Shown piece after piece: positions 37,179 through 48,860 of a stretch of 64,000 nucleotides of DNA. Within the stretch, counting starts at the first letter, position 1; each line of letters opens with the position of its first letter. The translations under genes and the position numbers were made by a program. The stretch is from Aselliscus stoliczkanus (taxonomy: Eukaryota > Chordata > Mammalia > Chiroptera > Hipposideridae): positions 88,601,449 through 88,665,448 of the forward strand of contig CM066735.1 of NCBI GenBank assembly GCA_033961575.1, given 5' to 3'. Below the pieces are notes generated by a model. The model saw only the letters and a program-made list of their open reading frames with translations, was not told the DNA's origin and did no database searches.

Positions 37179-37642
37179 TGGTAGGCTGAATAATGGCCCC
37201 CAAGATGTCCATATTCCTAATGCCCAGAACCTGTGAATGTTAGTAGCATATGGCAAACTTGAATTTACAGATGTGATTAAGTTCAAGATTTTGAGATGGG
37301 GAGATTATACTGGCCTATTCAGTTGGGCCAGTTTTAATCACAGTCTTTAGTAAGAAGGAGTCAGAAAATCAGAGAGGAAGTAGATGTGACAACAAAAGCA
37401 AGTGCTTATAGTGATCCAAGGAAAGGATCCAGACCTAAAGAATGTAGGCAGCTTCCAGAAGGCATTTAGAAAAGAAAAAGAAATGGATTTTACTCTAGGG
37501 CCTCGGAAGGTACCAGCCCCATGATTTTAGTCCTGTAATGCCTTTTGAACTTCTGGTCTCCAGAACTAAAGAGAATAAATTCTTGTTGTTTAAGCCATTA
37601 ATTTTGTGATGATTTTTATAGCAGCAGTAGGAAATTAATACA
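37179..37642 (+). mobile_element. Solo LTR (MaLR/MLT1-like) inside the L1
   Basis: It starts TGGTAGGCTGAATAATGGCC, contains GATGTGATTAAGTTCAAGAT and GACCTAAAGAATGTAGGCAG, and ends GCAGTAGGAAATTAATACA. The L1 sequence (…CATGAC / CCAAGTGG…) resumes on either side. There is no internal coding region. The family name is from memory. Confidence 0.7.
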
Positions 37643-38157
37643 GTAACCAAGTGGAAATTCAGGGTTGGTGTATAATTTAAACATCTATCAATGTAAACGA
37701 GCACATTAACAATATAAAGGAGAAAAAAAATGTATAATCATCTCAATAGGTGCAAAAAAAAGTCTTTGACAAAATTCTACTCCCATTCACAATAAAACTC
37801 TCAACTAATTAGGAATAAAAGAAAACTTCCTCAACGTGATAGAGAGCATCTACCATAAGCCTGTAGTCAACATCACACTTAGTGGTAAAAGACTGAATGC
37901 TTTCTCCTTATGATTTAGAAAAATGCAAGAATGCCCTGTCTAGCCACTTCCATACAACATGGCACTGGAGCACCTTGCCAGTGTAATAAGACAAGAAAGA
38001 AATTATAGGCATACAGATAACAAAGGGAGAAGTAAAATTGTCTTTATTCACCGCTACAGGATCATGTATGTAGCAAATCCAAAGCAGTCTATGAAACTGC
38101 AAAACTGAATGAGTTTCTCAAAGTTGCAGGATACAAAATCAATTACGTTTCTATATA

Positions 38158-38313
38158 CAGTATTGCCTTGGTTTGCGAGCATAACTCGTTCTGGAAACAA
38201 ACTACTCGTATTGGAAGACATTGCTCTTTTACCACATTAAAGTGTATTAGAAATGTCTGCTCATCTTGTGGAACACTCGCAAACCAAGTTACTCGCAATC
38301 CAAGGTTTTACTG
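38158..38313. mobile_element. 156-bp Tigger-like MITE
   Basis: Terminal inverted repeats CAGTATTGCCTTGGTTTGCG and, from the right end, CAGTAAAACCTTGGATTGCG, are flanked by TA. Removing it restores the L1 context TTTCTATATAGTAGC. No coding capacity. Confidence 0.8.
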
Positions 38314-39492
38314 TATTTCTATATAGTAGCAATGAACAATCAGAAATTGAAATAAAAAATACCACTTATAGGAGCACCAAAAATAATACTTAAGTAAAAG
38401 ACCTAAAGGTTGAAAGGTTCAAAACATTAAGAAATTCAATCACTGTATGTTTTTGTTTGTCCTGCATGAGTCTCAGGGTATTCCTTCAATGTGCAGCCTG
38501 ATGTGATATACATACTGGAAAATTTTCAGATATGTTTTTCTATTGCCTTTCCCCCTATTCTTTATATTTTCCTCCTAGAGTTTTTCCTGTTTACCTTTCT
38601 TGTTCTGTTCTCTGCATCTCTGTTTTTCATCGTATTTTTCATTGATACATTCTGTCTGATTTCCTCAGGTCTGTCTTAGCCTTTAATGATTCCTTCTAAG
38701 TTACTCTTTAACCTGTGCTAGTATTCCTTCTTGTTGCGTTACACGTGCATGGAGGTTTGTTCACATAATTGTAAATTTTGAGTGTGTCCTCATCTCTCAT
38801 GTTCAGCAGAATTTGAATTTGTTTTTTATTGATGCTTGTGGTTGTTTGCTTGTGTGTTCATACTGATGCCCTATGGCTTTCAACTGTCCTGGACTAGAAT
38901 TTCTGTTAATTTCTGTCTTTGGGGATCCTGTACCGAATAGGTAGTTTAAATTTAGATGCTATGAGTGCGGTATTTCTTTCTTACAGTGACTGCCCTACCT
39001 CCCTTGTGTAAGCTGACACGGTTTTACTTTCCCATGATAGCAGAAAAAGTCAGTTTCTGTATACCCCTAGGTTAGCATTTTCTCATATTTTTTGGAACTG
39101 GGGGATTTTCCTTTTTCAATCTTGAATTTAGCTACATATTAACTACATTTTAATGTCTAATTTTATCTAACATTTTCACATATTTTTAGTGAGTAGTCTT
39201 TGAACATAGTGTTGCATGTTTTTTTGGATGTTGCTTCCTTTTATTTGTTTGTTTTTACAACAGTTAGTTGTAAAATTAGTCTTATTAATTTTTAACATAG
39301 TTTTTCTTTTTTTGTCTGTGCATGTGATCTTTCTGTGATACTCCTTTTTTTTCTGGATTGTTAATCCTTGTTTCTGTCCAGAATCATAGCATTTTAATAA
39401 TGAAAGTAGTAATAGCTAGTTATCTTCACTGAAATATAATTGTTGACAAGAAAAAAAATAATAAAAGAGCTTTAAGGGAATATGTTTATTTT

Positions 39493-39968
39493 ATTTATTA
39501 TTATTATTATTATTATTTTTAAGATTTTTATTGGGAATTGGGGGCGGGAGACAGCATTAGGGGAACCAGGGAAGGGGAATCGACAAGTTGCTGTCCTTTT
39601 GTTCTTCAGTCTAGTTGTGGAAGACATTGATTGCTTCACTGGCCCATCATCATTGCTGTTTTCTCTGGTGATGCAGATTGGTCCCCGGCCTCTGTACGGC
39701 CGCTCACAGCGGCCCTTGGCAGCTCACACCGGCTGCCGGCCGCTCACACCGGCTGCTGGCCGCTCCCTGTAGCCCATGGCAGCTCACTGCAGCAGGGGCT
39801 GCTGCTATGCTGTCCCAGGGACTCAGAGCAGCCCAGCTCCAGGTGGAGCTGTTGTTCACCATCTTAGCTGTAGAGGGCAGTGTCATTGGCCCTCATATGT
39901 AGGATCCGAACTGGGGCCGCTGGCATCCCATGCCAGCTCTTAACCAATGCACCACTTCGGCCAGCGCA
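39493..39968 (-). mobile_element. Long composite SINE
   Basis: Tail (TTA)n, then AAGATTTTTATTGGGAATTG, a GC-rich body with repeated CACACCGGCTGC units, and head ending CCACTTCGGCCAGCGC. The exact duplication GAATATGTTTATTTT flanks it (39478-39492 and 39969-39983). It lies 107 bp upstream of a coding exon. Confidence 0.94.
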
Positions 39969-40074
39969 GAATATGTTTATTTTTAACAAAAGGGTTTCAC
40001 TTTCAAATCTGTGAATTTATCTTTGAATGAATTGAGGAGAATTTTGAGTGTGTTGAAATTCTTATTTTGTCAAG

Positions 40075-40213
40075 ACACACCGTCGCAGAGAGTTCAGTTC
40101 ATCCTTGGTACCGAAGATGATGATGAGGAGCACATGCCCCATGACCTCTTCACAGAAATGGATGAATTGTGTTATAGAGATGGGGAAGAGTACGAATGGA
40201 AAGAAACTGCCAG
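40075..40213 (+). CDS. SLC4A7: SLC4A7 exon, start of folded cytosolic domain
   Basis: The acceptor TTTTGTCAAG is somewhat weak (AAG rather than CAG) and the donor is GTAATA. It encodes residues 87-133: DTPSQRVQFILGTEDDDEEHMPHDLFTEMDELCYRDGEEYEWKETAR. This is the conserved entry into the SLC4 band-3 cytosolic domain, including the very acidic TEDDDEE run and the DELCYRDGEEYEWKETARW signature. A long SINE ends only 107 bp upstream, inside the same intron. Confidence 0.97.
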
Positions 40214-40805
40214 GTAATAAATACAGTCTTGGCATTTAATTGGCTTTCACATGCTTTCTTTCTGTAATGAGAATATAAAATTGAATTGGTGAGATATTCT
40301 GTGCTTAAAACAATGAGCAGAGAATTTCCTTGTGTCTGGAAATTATGTCTTTAGTTTTTCTCTTTATTTGCCTTAAATAAGTTAAATATTTCCTTAAAAT
40401 TTGTTTCCTTAAATAACCCTTAATACTTTAACATTACACAAAAAGAATGATCTTAGCGTAGATTTTAAAGTCCTTAATTAGAGAAACACATTTGAAAAAT
40501 CGAAACCTTGTATACTTTAAGTTTAAAAGAGGGTTTAGAAGTGGAAACTACAAAGTGCCCTAGTTTATTTTTGCAGACTTATTATTGTGGTAGAATAGAA
40601 AATAACTAACTACAAAGATAACTTGTGATTTTAGATATGGTAGATCATTAGCCCAATTTGTAAAAATGTGTTTGCTGCCAACTTATGTTTTAGTGGTGGC
40701 TATTGCTGTTTCTCTTTAAAAGAACAAGTTTGTATGTATTGTGTTAAAACAAGCAAATGAAATCGTCATTCTTTATAAAGTATTTTTACATTTTATACAT
40801 TTTAG

Positions 40806-40966
40806 ATGGTTGAAATTTGAAGAGGATGTTGAAGATGGCGGTGACCGATGGAGTAAACCTTATGTGGCAACTCTTTCTTTGCACAGTCTTTTTGAACTAA
40901 GAAGTTGCATCCTAAATGGAACAGTCATGCTGGATATGAGAGCAAGCACTCTAGATGAAATAGCAG
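40806..40966 (+). CDS. SLC4A7: SLC4A7 exon, cytosolic domain core
   Basis: The acceptor is ATACATTTTAG. It encodes residues 133-187, [55 protein letters not shown]. This is one of the most conserved blocks of the SLC4 cytosolic domain ([15 protein letters not shown]). The donor GTTATA is weak beyond the GT, so recognition may depend on exonic signals. The intron on the left is only 592 bp, the shortest in the window. Confidence 0.97.
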
Positions 40967-43022
40967 GTTATAGCAAATTGACGTTTTTATATTTAAGTTG
41001 TACTGAAATTAGAGATATTTAAATAGGGCAATAAAGTGGAATTTTAGGCCATTGATTTAACAACTATAAGTTGAGCTTCCATTTTAAGCAGGGCAGTATG
41101 AGGAATAGACATGTAAATAATACTTTTTACCTCTGATAAGTTTGTGTGGTTAGAAGATTAATTTAGACAGACATAACTACAGTATCAAGAAGAAAGTTAC
41201 TATTACCATTAGCCAGATAAGGAATCTGTTCTCTGAAAATGCAGAGGAAAGAGCATTTTGTTTTCTTATCTTTTGGACCAAGGTATCTGGGGAAGATCTA
41301 CAGAGTACATTAACTGTACAACTTATTCATAGAAGTTGAACACATGGGAACCAAGAGCAGGTGGTATAAGAGAAAAGAAAGTATTCTAAGGAAGATAAGG
41401 AAGAAAAGTCTAGAAAGTATAGATAGGTATGAATCCCAGGAAACCCCTATCTGTGTGAGTATTCAGATTTCTTGAATAGTGATAGGAGACATGTTTGGAA
41501 AATAAATTAGAGATGGATTTGTGACTGGCCTTGAATTATGGGATTAGGAAATTGGAATTTATTTGATAGGCATTTTGGCTCTTGGTGCCTTTTAAGTGGA
41601 GAGTAGTGTGATCTAAGGTGTGTCAGGAATCTTCCTGGCAAGAATATACAGGGTGGCTTTAGATTAGGAAGAGGTTGGAAGCAATTTAAGCCAGTTATTC
41701 TCTTGAAATATTCTAAGCAAGAAATGATTCTGACCTGAACTGTCATAGGTAGTAGCAATGCAAATGAAAGAGAGAAAAACTTAAAGGATGCTGTGGGTTA
41801 GAAAGCAGAAAAAGACAGCTATGATAAAGTTATTTGACCATTAAGTAAAGTAGCTCAAAACCAACATCAAGTTCAATGGTAATGAATTTGATTGTGTGAC
41901 TACCTTTATAGATTGCTCCCACGAAAAAACAAAAAAATCTATAGTATTTGATCTTCAAGAAAATCATAAATTATTAGAATTTCTCAGGCTTGAAATACTT
42001 TGATATTATTAGATTGTTAGATTTGACCACATGCTGAAAATCTTTAAATTATCAAAGTCCTTACTTTCTTGTCTTTTATGAATGACTTAAAATTAAGTTT
42101 GGGTTAGGAATATTGAATTCGTATATGTAGGTCATACCTCGGCTTTGCAATCATCATATAATACAATGTAATATTTTAGTAAATGTTGTATAACCCATCA
42201 TCCACTTGTATGATAGCCTGTAGTCATTGTGTTAATATTATAGTTAATTTGCTAGGTTGATCCCCTCCGGGATGTTGTTTGAGTAATCTTGTAAGTTTGA
42301 AAATTTGACTCTTATCTCAAGTTTGTGGCACTATTTAAAAATGTTTATATATATTCTATAAAATTAAAAATATTCCAATTGCCATAATAATGTATGAAAT
42401 GACATTGCCATCAATCTCCCTGCTCCTTACACACACCCTCCTCCCCTCCCCTTACAGCCTGATACATCCATCTTGTTAGAATGTATTACTTCATGGTGGT
42501 TTACTTCATTGGTTCTACCTCTGCAAGAGTAAGAGCAAAAACTATATGCATAGTTAATTGCTGTATTCCCAACACATACTCGGTACTCAGTAAATAGTTT
42601 GTGATTAAATGAATGAGTCCAGATATTCATCTACAGTTTTTGGGAGAAGCAGGAGGTGAAGCAATAAAAATCCTGTACTTCTTAGGAAGCCAATATTATT
42701 GAATATTCAGTTTAATAGAATTTCTTATATCCATAGCAGGAAAGCACTTTCAACGATAGGGAGGCTATTAGTGTATAACAGTAGCCTCTTTATATATAAA
42801 TAATAGTGCTTATTAAAATAAGGATGTCTGTGTAATTTGTTCATTTTTGTTGGTAATGTTCATACTTATTGTTATGCATGCATTATTCAATAGTAGAAAA
42901 TAATACTTTCCAGAGCTATGTAAGGATCTTATTTTTCTAGTAGGGTTTCACTTACAGTTTATTATATCTTATAGTCATCCAAATGTTATTTAGTGAAGGC
43001 AGCTTTTTTTTTCTTTGCCTAG
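40967..43022 (+). other. SLC4A7: SLC4A7 intron, repeat-poor
   Basis: 2.1 kb with no SINE. An L2-like antisense piece is possible at about 41560-41770 (TTTAAGTGGAGAGTAGTGTG). The remainder shows nothing recognisable. Confidence 0.7.
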
Positions 43023-43211
43023 ATATGGTATTGGACAACATGATCGCCTCTGGCCAATTGGATGAGTCCATTAGGGAGAATGTCAGAGAAGCTCTTCTGA
43101 AAAGACATCATCATCAGAATGAGAAAAGATTCACCAGTCGGATTCCCCTTGTTCGATCTTTTGCAGATATAGGCAAGAAACATTCTGACCCTCACTTGCT
43201 TGAAAGGAATG
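43023..43211 (+). CDS. SLC4A7: SLC4A7 exon preceding the large cassette
   Basis: A strong polypyrimidine tract with TTTGCCTAG precedes the exon and GTGAGA follows. It encodes residues 187-250: DMVLDNMIASGQLDESIRENVREALLKRHHHQNEKR, then FTSRIPLVRSFADIGKKHSDPHLLERNG. The first half is helical cytosolic-domain sequence. The second half leads into the variable loop where NBCn1 isoforms differ. It ends in phase 1, the same phase as the end of the following cassette, so it can join either to the cassette (45735) or directly to the exon at 52244. Confidence 0.97.
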
Positions 43212-45734
43212 GTGAGATAAGTTGTGGCATCCAATTTTTGCTAATACTTCTACTCTAACAGCATTTTACTATGTTACAGTTATCATTTGGGGAAAGAAAG
43301 ATATTTTTTCCAGATGTTAACATAAGTCATTTAACCTTTTTTATTCTTTTTTTAAAAAATAGTGTTCTTTGTATATTTAAAAAATATGTAAAATGCCTTT
43401 CTTTACAACATGGCAGAATTATGTGTAGGAATCATTTAGATGAAAGACTTAAGCATTTGCTCTGTTGAAATGGGACACTAAAGTATTGGTAATATTTAAA
43501 CACTATCAATATACCTAACCCTGAGTTACTTCTCCTTCCTGCTTTTTTTTTGTTTCTGTTCAAGAATTCTTGTATAATTAAAGAGGCATAATTATGATCT
43601 ACAAATTTAGTTGAATTTTTAAAAATTCTAAATCTTGGGTTTGAACCTTTATTGTCTATATTAGATTTTTCCTAGTGATTTTTTTGTTTGTTTGGTCTCC
43701 TGAATATATTTTATTTACTGAGCTTAAACAAGTGTTTTGGGGTTGATTTGGAATGATTTTATTCCCGTTTATTGATACAATTTGTGAAAGGGTTTTTTTG
43801 ACTATTCCTGTCTTATGCTAGAGATTATCTAGTTGATGTCTTTCAAGCCACTGAGAATGGCGCAGATCCCCTTATTCCAGCTCTCCACTCTCACTCTCGG
43901 TCTAGCAGTGGGAGTTATATGTATTGGTAGCTATTTACCTCTGTCACTGTCTTAAGGCAGGGACACTTGGAGGTCTTGCCTTTCCTCTTTTTAAAGCAAA
44001 GGATTCCATCACTGAGATTCTATTTTGGCTCTGAAAAAGAGCTTTGATATCAGCGATTCTGGAAAACCCCAGGTTCAAAGGGTTAGAGTTGGTTATGAGG
44101 GTCCCTGTTGCCTTTAGCTGCTACCGTTACCCAAGGATTACAAGGATTACACTGAAGAGGAGTGGAGGACGGGCCACAATACGATGTCTTCCTGCTCACC
44201 TTCTCTATCCCCGAAATAATGATATGGCTCTTAAGTGTTCTAGAAACAACCAGCTATAGGTGATAGGGTTTAAAAATTTCAAGTTGACAGTCATCATCTT
44301 TTGCAGCTCAGTGTAAAATACTTGAGTCCATTTTCTTCTGAACATATGACCACTGAAAGTCTTTTTAATCTATTTAAAATGATGCTTTTGTATACTTAAG
44401 GAAGCTTAAGTAGAAAAGAAATCTCTTATGGTCATAAGTTCAATTTAAAAGCACACCACCTTTTCATCTTTCAGTATTGTATATTCTCTACTTTAGTGAA
44501 ATGAATTCATTTACCCAGAGACCCTGTTAAATCTCTATTTCTCATGTGCAGTGGTTCCTGATTATTCTCCAATTGTAATTTTATTCCTTTTAATCGTAAG
44601 ACAATGGCTATTTTCTTTTAAATACCATTTTGGCATGGGAATTGTTATTTATCTTAGAGTTATAATTTAACAGTTTTCCTGCATGTAGCTTATTTTTTAA
44701 CTAAATGGTGGTTGCTTATGGATTGACGGTTAATCTTTATTTTTAATATCTCTTGAGCATGTAGCTTTGATTATGTAGACTTTGATTGTATGGGATTTTT
44801 ATATTTCTCGTTTTCCTAAAAGACAATGTCATTCCATTAAGCCACACTTCATAGAATAGGTGTTTGAAATGTAAGTATACTTTACATTTTGAAACATGCT
44901 AGACTTACTTTGTTATTTCCTGTTGTTGGTGAGAAATACCTTATTCTTATCTAGTTAAATTTAAGATTGTTGCATTTGTTTAAATTTATGTGCTGTATTG
45001 CAATGGAAGCATAATTTAGGACATTTATTAATTTTTTAGAGAGCTCCAGAATATGTATCTTTTAAAATTTATATTATATTTCTCTTTTTAAAAAATTTCT
45101 ATGACTTGTCTTATGTTTTTAAATACTAATTAGGGGCAGTACCAATAGGTGATGCCCTATTGACTTAATGTTATAAAGATTTGATATCAATTTTAAGTTA
45201 GGAATTACTAGATAATGTTAATATGGACTTTTCTTGTGAGAGATAATTATTTGTAGTAGTTCGGTACAGTGTAGGAAATATATACCAAATATAAGCTGTC
45301 AGTGCTGGTAAGTTTTGTTTTGGGTTCTATTTCTTAGATGATTTTTGTATTCTTATTTGCTGTTTATCATTTATTTAAGCAACAACTCTGCTTTGATATT
45401 ATTTTTTGTTTGTTTTAAAAGCCACATTATTGGGCATTCTAATTACTAACAGACTATTGTCCCCCCCACCATCTATCATTAACATTGTTTTTTATTTTTT
45501 GTTTGTTTGTTTGTTTGTTTATTATACACCTTCAGGGAACTAAACCTAGCTTAAGCAACTTCTCAGTGACTTTCTAACATTTAAAAATTTGATTGCCATG
45601 CTGACCCTTATAGCATGAATTTGAAATTTTGGGCTTTCACAGCTTGCCTGTTACAGTGTAAATTGATTTTTTTTTTCTTGTTTCTATTTGCCTTCTGCAG
45701 TGAACTTCATCATTTTTCATTTGTTTTATCTCAG
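43212..45734 (+). other. SLC4A7: SLC4A7 intron upstream of the cassette exon
   Basis: 2.5 kb of AT-rich sequence with no young repeat. It contains (TTTG)n at about 45500-45520. Any splicing-regulatory elements for the cassette are likely here or in the following intron, but none can be named from sequence alone. Confidence 0.7.
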
Positions 45735-46103
45735 GGGAAGGCCTTTCAGCCTCCCGCCATTCTTTGCGAACAGGTCTCTCTGCCTCCAACCTTTCATTGA
45801 GAGGAGAATCGCCTTTATCTCTTCTTCTCAGTCATCTTCTTCCTTCTTCAAGAGCTGGAACCCCTGCAGGCTCGAGGTGTACAACCCCTGTACCCACCCC
45901 TCAAAACAGCCCTCCTTCCAGCCCTAGCATCAGTCGCCTGACCTCCAGAACTTCCCAACAGAGTCAGCCTCAGGCCCCAGCACTGCTGGTTTCTCCGGCC
46001 AGTGATGATATTCCCACAGTAGTAATTCATCCGCCTGAGGAAGACTTAGAAGCACTGAAAGGCCAGGAGCAGAAGAATGAGGAAAATGTTGACATAACTC
46101 CAG
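45735..46103 (+). CDS. SLC4A7: SLC4A7 large alternative cassette exon (cassette II), GC donor
   Basis: This 369-bp exon encodes 123 residues (250-373), flanked by TTTATCTCAG and by GCAACT. The donor is therefore GC rather than GT, immediately after ...ACTCCAG. In NBCn1 this block, rich in Ser, Pro and Thr, is an alternatively included cassette. Skipping keeps the frame (length divisible by three, phase 1 at both ends). The human cassette I recall has 124 residues, and here one Ala is missing in EEDLEALKG. PTVVIH (residues 343-348, bases 46013-46030) is the motif reported to bind calcineurin A in rat NBCn1 and is intact. The weak GC donor fits regulated inclusion. That link is inference. Confidence 0.96.
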
Positions 46104-46105
46104 GC
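46104..46105 (+). promoter_or_regulatory. SLC4A7: Non-canonical GC splice donor of the cassette exon
   Basis: Homology fixes the junction as ...ITP-G-VLASPQ, which places the intron start at GCAACT. No GT donor fits the homology nearby; the next GT lies about 20 bp inside the intron and would add unrelated codons. The matching acceptor is the CAG at 52241-52243, which makes this a GC-AG intron of about 6.1 kb. Confidence 0.85.
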
Positions 46106-47094
46106 AACTATTCACAATCCTCCATGTGTGGTGCTTTCTGCCTCTGGATCACTTGCACTTGGAATGCCTTGTAGCACATAGCTTTAGCAGCATTTGCAGA
46201 TAATGCTTGTAATTTATTTTGACTTCTGCATGGTTTTTTTTCTTTATATTATAGACAAGAATAGAATTATTAAAAATTTTAAGTTATAAGGAGACTACAA
46301 AGACGACTACACATAATTTAAGCTCTTTTAAAAAATTTCAGTGAGATCTTACAGGTCAGGGCATTTGAATGGTTCAGGAAAACACAGACTTTTTATAAGT
46401 AATCTTTTAATTTGCCATGATTAAGAAAAAAATGGTGGCTTTTCTTGTGCATTTCGTTCATAAGGTGAATGAATATATAACATGTTATACATAAATTATA
46501 ATGAGGTAATGTGCTTTTTATCTATTGTTTGGTGAGTGCAGGATGTTCTGACCTTCCTAACAATGGGACCGAATGTTCTTTTTCTCATTCTGTCTCTGAG
46601 AAGATTGATGGTCTCTAATGACTGCCTGGAATCATCACTATTTCAAGACTAGTATTATATTTTGGAATAGATTTTAGTTGTCCTTTAGTCAATGCCGTAT
46701 CTATCTTTAATCCAATTTCACCTTGACATTTTTAGGACCTGAGTTCCTATAGTTGTGGCTAGGATATATTTTTGTATGTGAATTAGGAGACTTATTTCTT
46801 AGTGGATAAGTGTTTTATAACTAATTTAAGGGTTTTATATTATGAAAATTTTGGTTCTTTTACTTTAATTATATGTGCATTTGTACATGTATTTTTGCCC
46901 ATTTTGTATAAAGAAATATTCTTTAAGTGACCATTTTACTGATGGACACACATCAATGTGACCTATACAAATGCTAACTAGTGATTTTAATCACATAAGT
47001 ATTATCACATTTCACTATAATACTGATAATATCTGACACTTCAATGGTAGTATATAGTTATGAAATTAGCCTATTTAATTGGTATAAACATTTG

Positions 47095-47575
47095 TGTAAG
47101 TTAGGTGGATACATCCATTTTTTAGAAACTTAGACTCCGAAAAGTTAAATAACTTCCCCCTGGATCATACAGTTAGTAAGTGGCAGCCTAAGCTCTTTGA
47201 CTAAAAAAATCCTTGTGTCCCTACCACTATGTAACGAGTCTCTCTCTCTATTGGCTATATCCATACATACCAGATACATTTAATTAAAGCTAATTGTAGT
47301 TGCCAAAAACCAAAATAATATACTTTTAGAAGTAAAAAAACGGAAGTTTTGTGGCTAAATCATTGTAATATGATTGTAGTTCTAGCTACTGCTGTTTTAT
47401 AGTTTGTTTCACACACAGTGATATGTTCTTTTCAAATATCATATTTCTAGTTCTTCTAACAATTTGATGAGATTCGTGGTATTATCCCTATTTTACAAAT
47501 GAAGAAAATTAAGACAGAGATATTAAGATCGAGCTGTAAACAACCAGAGCAAGGAGTTGAATTCAGATATACCTA
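47095..47575 (-). repeat. Two MIR fragments
   Basis: TTAAATAACTTCCCCCTGGA with TCATACAGTTAGTAAGTGGC (about 47140-47190) and CCCTATTTTACAAATGAAGA (about 47486-47505) are reverse-orientation MIR cores. Confidence 0.7.
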
Positions 47576-48387
47576 TAACAAAATCTATAGTATAGTATTT
47601 TATTCTAAAGTTTACAACTTCGTGAAAAAGATACAGTATATGAATGAAGTAACAACTACAATGAGAAACAATAAACCTAGAAATAATTGTCCAAAAATAA
47701 CATTCTTAATTAGAAAGAACCAACAAGATATACCATTTTCCTTGAACAAAAATGATTTCAAAGGTACTTCCCTTGAATTTGTTTTTACCAATACCTATTG
47801 GTAGCATTGTATATCTTTTGTTTCACCAGCTTCTATGTTATTAATAATAAGGGATTACAAATTTTATATAGGACAGAAGGGCCATGGGTTACAATGACTT
47901 GTGAGGCCATGTTGTTAAGGGATAAAAGAAGCAAAGTAACTGAGACTTGAGGAACACAGTTTTTTCCCCTACTCTACTGTAAGTATGCCTTGAGATTTAT
48001 CAACCTTTCTAAAGAGTAGAAAATAGAATGGAAGGAAGAGGGGAGTTTCTAAAGAAAAAAAAAGCTCATAATTACTGTTTAAGAAGACATCTGCAGAAGT
48101 CATGTAATTAAAATGCTAAGGGTGGCTATATAATATTATTCCCTGTTTAATTACCTTTGGTGCTTATAGCACCTAGAAACTCTAGTTACTTTCCTTGAAG
48201 TCTGATGTTATGTTAGAGGAGGAAGGTGACCTCAGCGTAATTTTGGAGATTTTTATGTCATGGGGGTCATGATTTGTGCATACCCACAGTAAAAAAAGGA
48301 AGTGGTGTTTCCTATAGTTATTTTTTGGAGAATCATTTTGTGTAAAAGAGATACTCATTTCTAGTATTTGCGGCTGTCTTCTAACTC

Positions 48388-48604
48388 AATGTTTCTGAAC
48401 CTTGGCTCTGTTGACATTTTGGGCTGGACCCTTCCTTGTTGTAGGGGGGTGTCCTGTGCACTGTAGGATGGTTGGCAGCATCCCTGGCCTGTTTTCACTT
48501 GCTGCCAATATAGGACTCCCCAGTTGTGACAACCAAAAATGTCTCTAGACATTGCCAAGTGTCTCCTCGGGGACACAAATCTTCCCAGTTTGCTAACCAT
48601 TGCT
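48388..48604 (-). mobile_element. MER5A-type hAT-Charlie fossil
   Basis: Reverse-orientation landmarks: GTTGACATTTTGGGCTGGAC, TGCACTGTAGGATGGTTGGC, CCCCAGTTGTGACAACCAAA and AATGTCTCTAGACATTGCCA. Confidence 0.9.
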
Positions 48605-48746
48605 CCAACTACTTCTACTTTCAAACGTTTAATGACAGCAAACTCTCTGATATCTTTGATTTATCTTTCTCTTGTGAAGGTGTGCTATTTTGAGAAAAAA
48701 GTATATAAAGGCAAAACAATAAATTCACCAGGGTATGGTTTTTAAT

Positions 48747-48860
48747 TTTTTTTTTTTTTTTTTTGAGGGCAGTGTCACTGGCCCTCATATGTGGGACCCA
48801 AACCTGGGCCGCTGGCTTCCCAAGCCAGCGCTTTAACCACCGCGCCACTCGGCCGGCCCC
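48747..48860 (-). mobile_element. Short tRNA-derived SINE
   Basis: Poly(T), GAGGGCAGTGTCACTGGCCC, head ending CACTCGGCCGGCCCC. AGGGTATGGTTTTTAA is duplicated on both sides. Confidence 0.94.

Larger units (their letters stand above)
34400..38430 (+). mobile_element. Old L1 in sense orientation, heavily interrupted
   Basis: It begins near GGACTTTTGCTTCTGGACAT. ORF2-type remnants include CTGGTTCTTTGCAAATATTA (about 36620), AGACTAATGAGGGAATATTA and CCATAAGCCTGTAGTCAACA (about 37855). It is cut by SINEs at 35227 and 35445, an LTR at about 37179 and a MITE at 38158. Many stops; not functional. The 5' limit is approximate. Confidence 0.75.
32927..40074 (+). other. SLC4A7: SLC4A7 intron with sense L1 and nested insertions
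   Basis: 7.1 kb. 33.0-34.4 kb is unassigned apart from a MIR-like scrap near 33780-33850. The L1 and its insertions fill 34.4-38.4 kb. 38.45-39.47 kb is T-rich and may be further LINE sequence that I cannot place. The long SINE is at 39493. Confidence 0.8.

Noticed and set aside
43830..44260. Locally GC-richer stretch with a 71-codon frame at 44044, considered as an extra exon between 43211 and 45735
   Set aside because: There are no matching splice sites in phase 1, and the NBCn1 protein is continuous without it.
45848..46115. Minus-strand open frames over the cassette exon
   Set aside because: They are shadows of the GC-richer coding exon on the plus strand.
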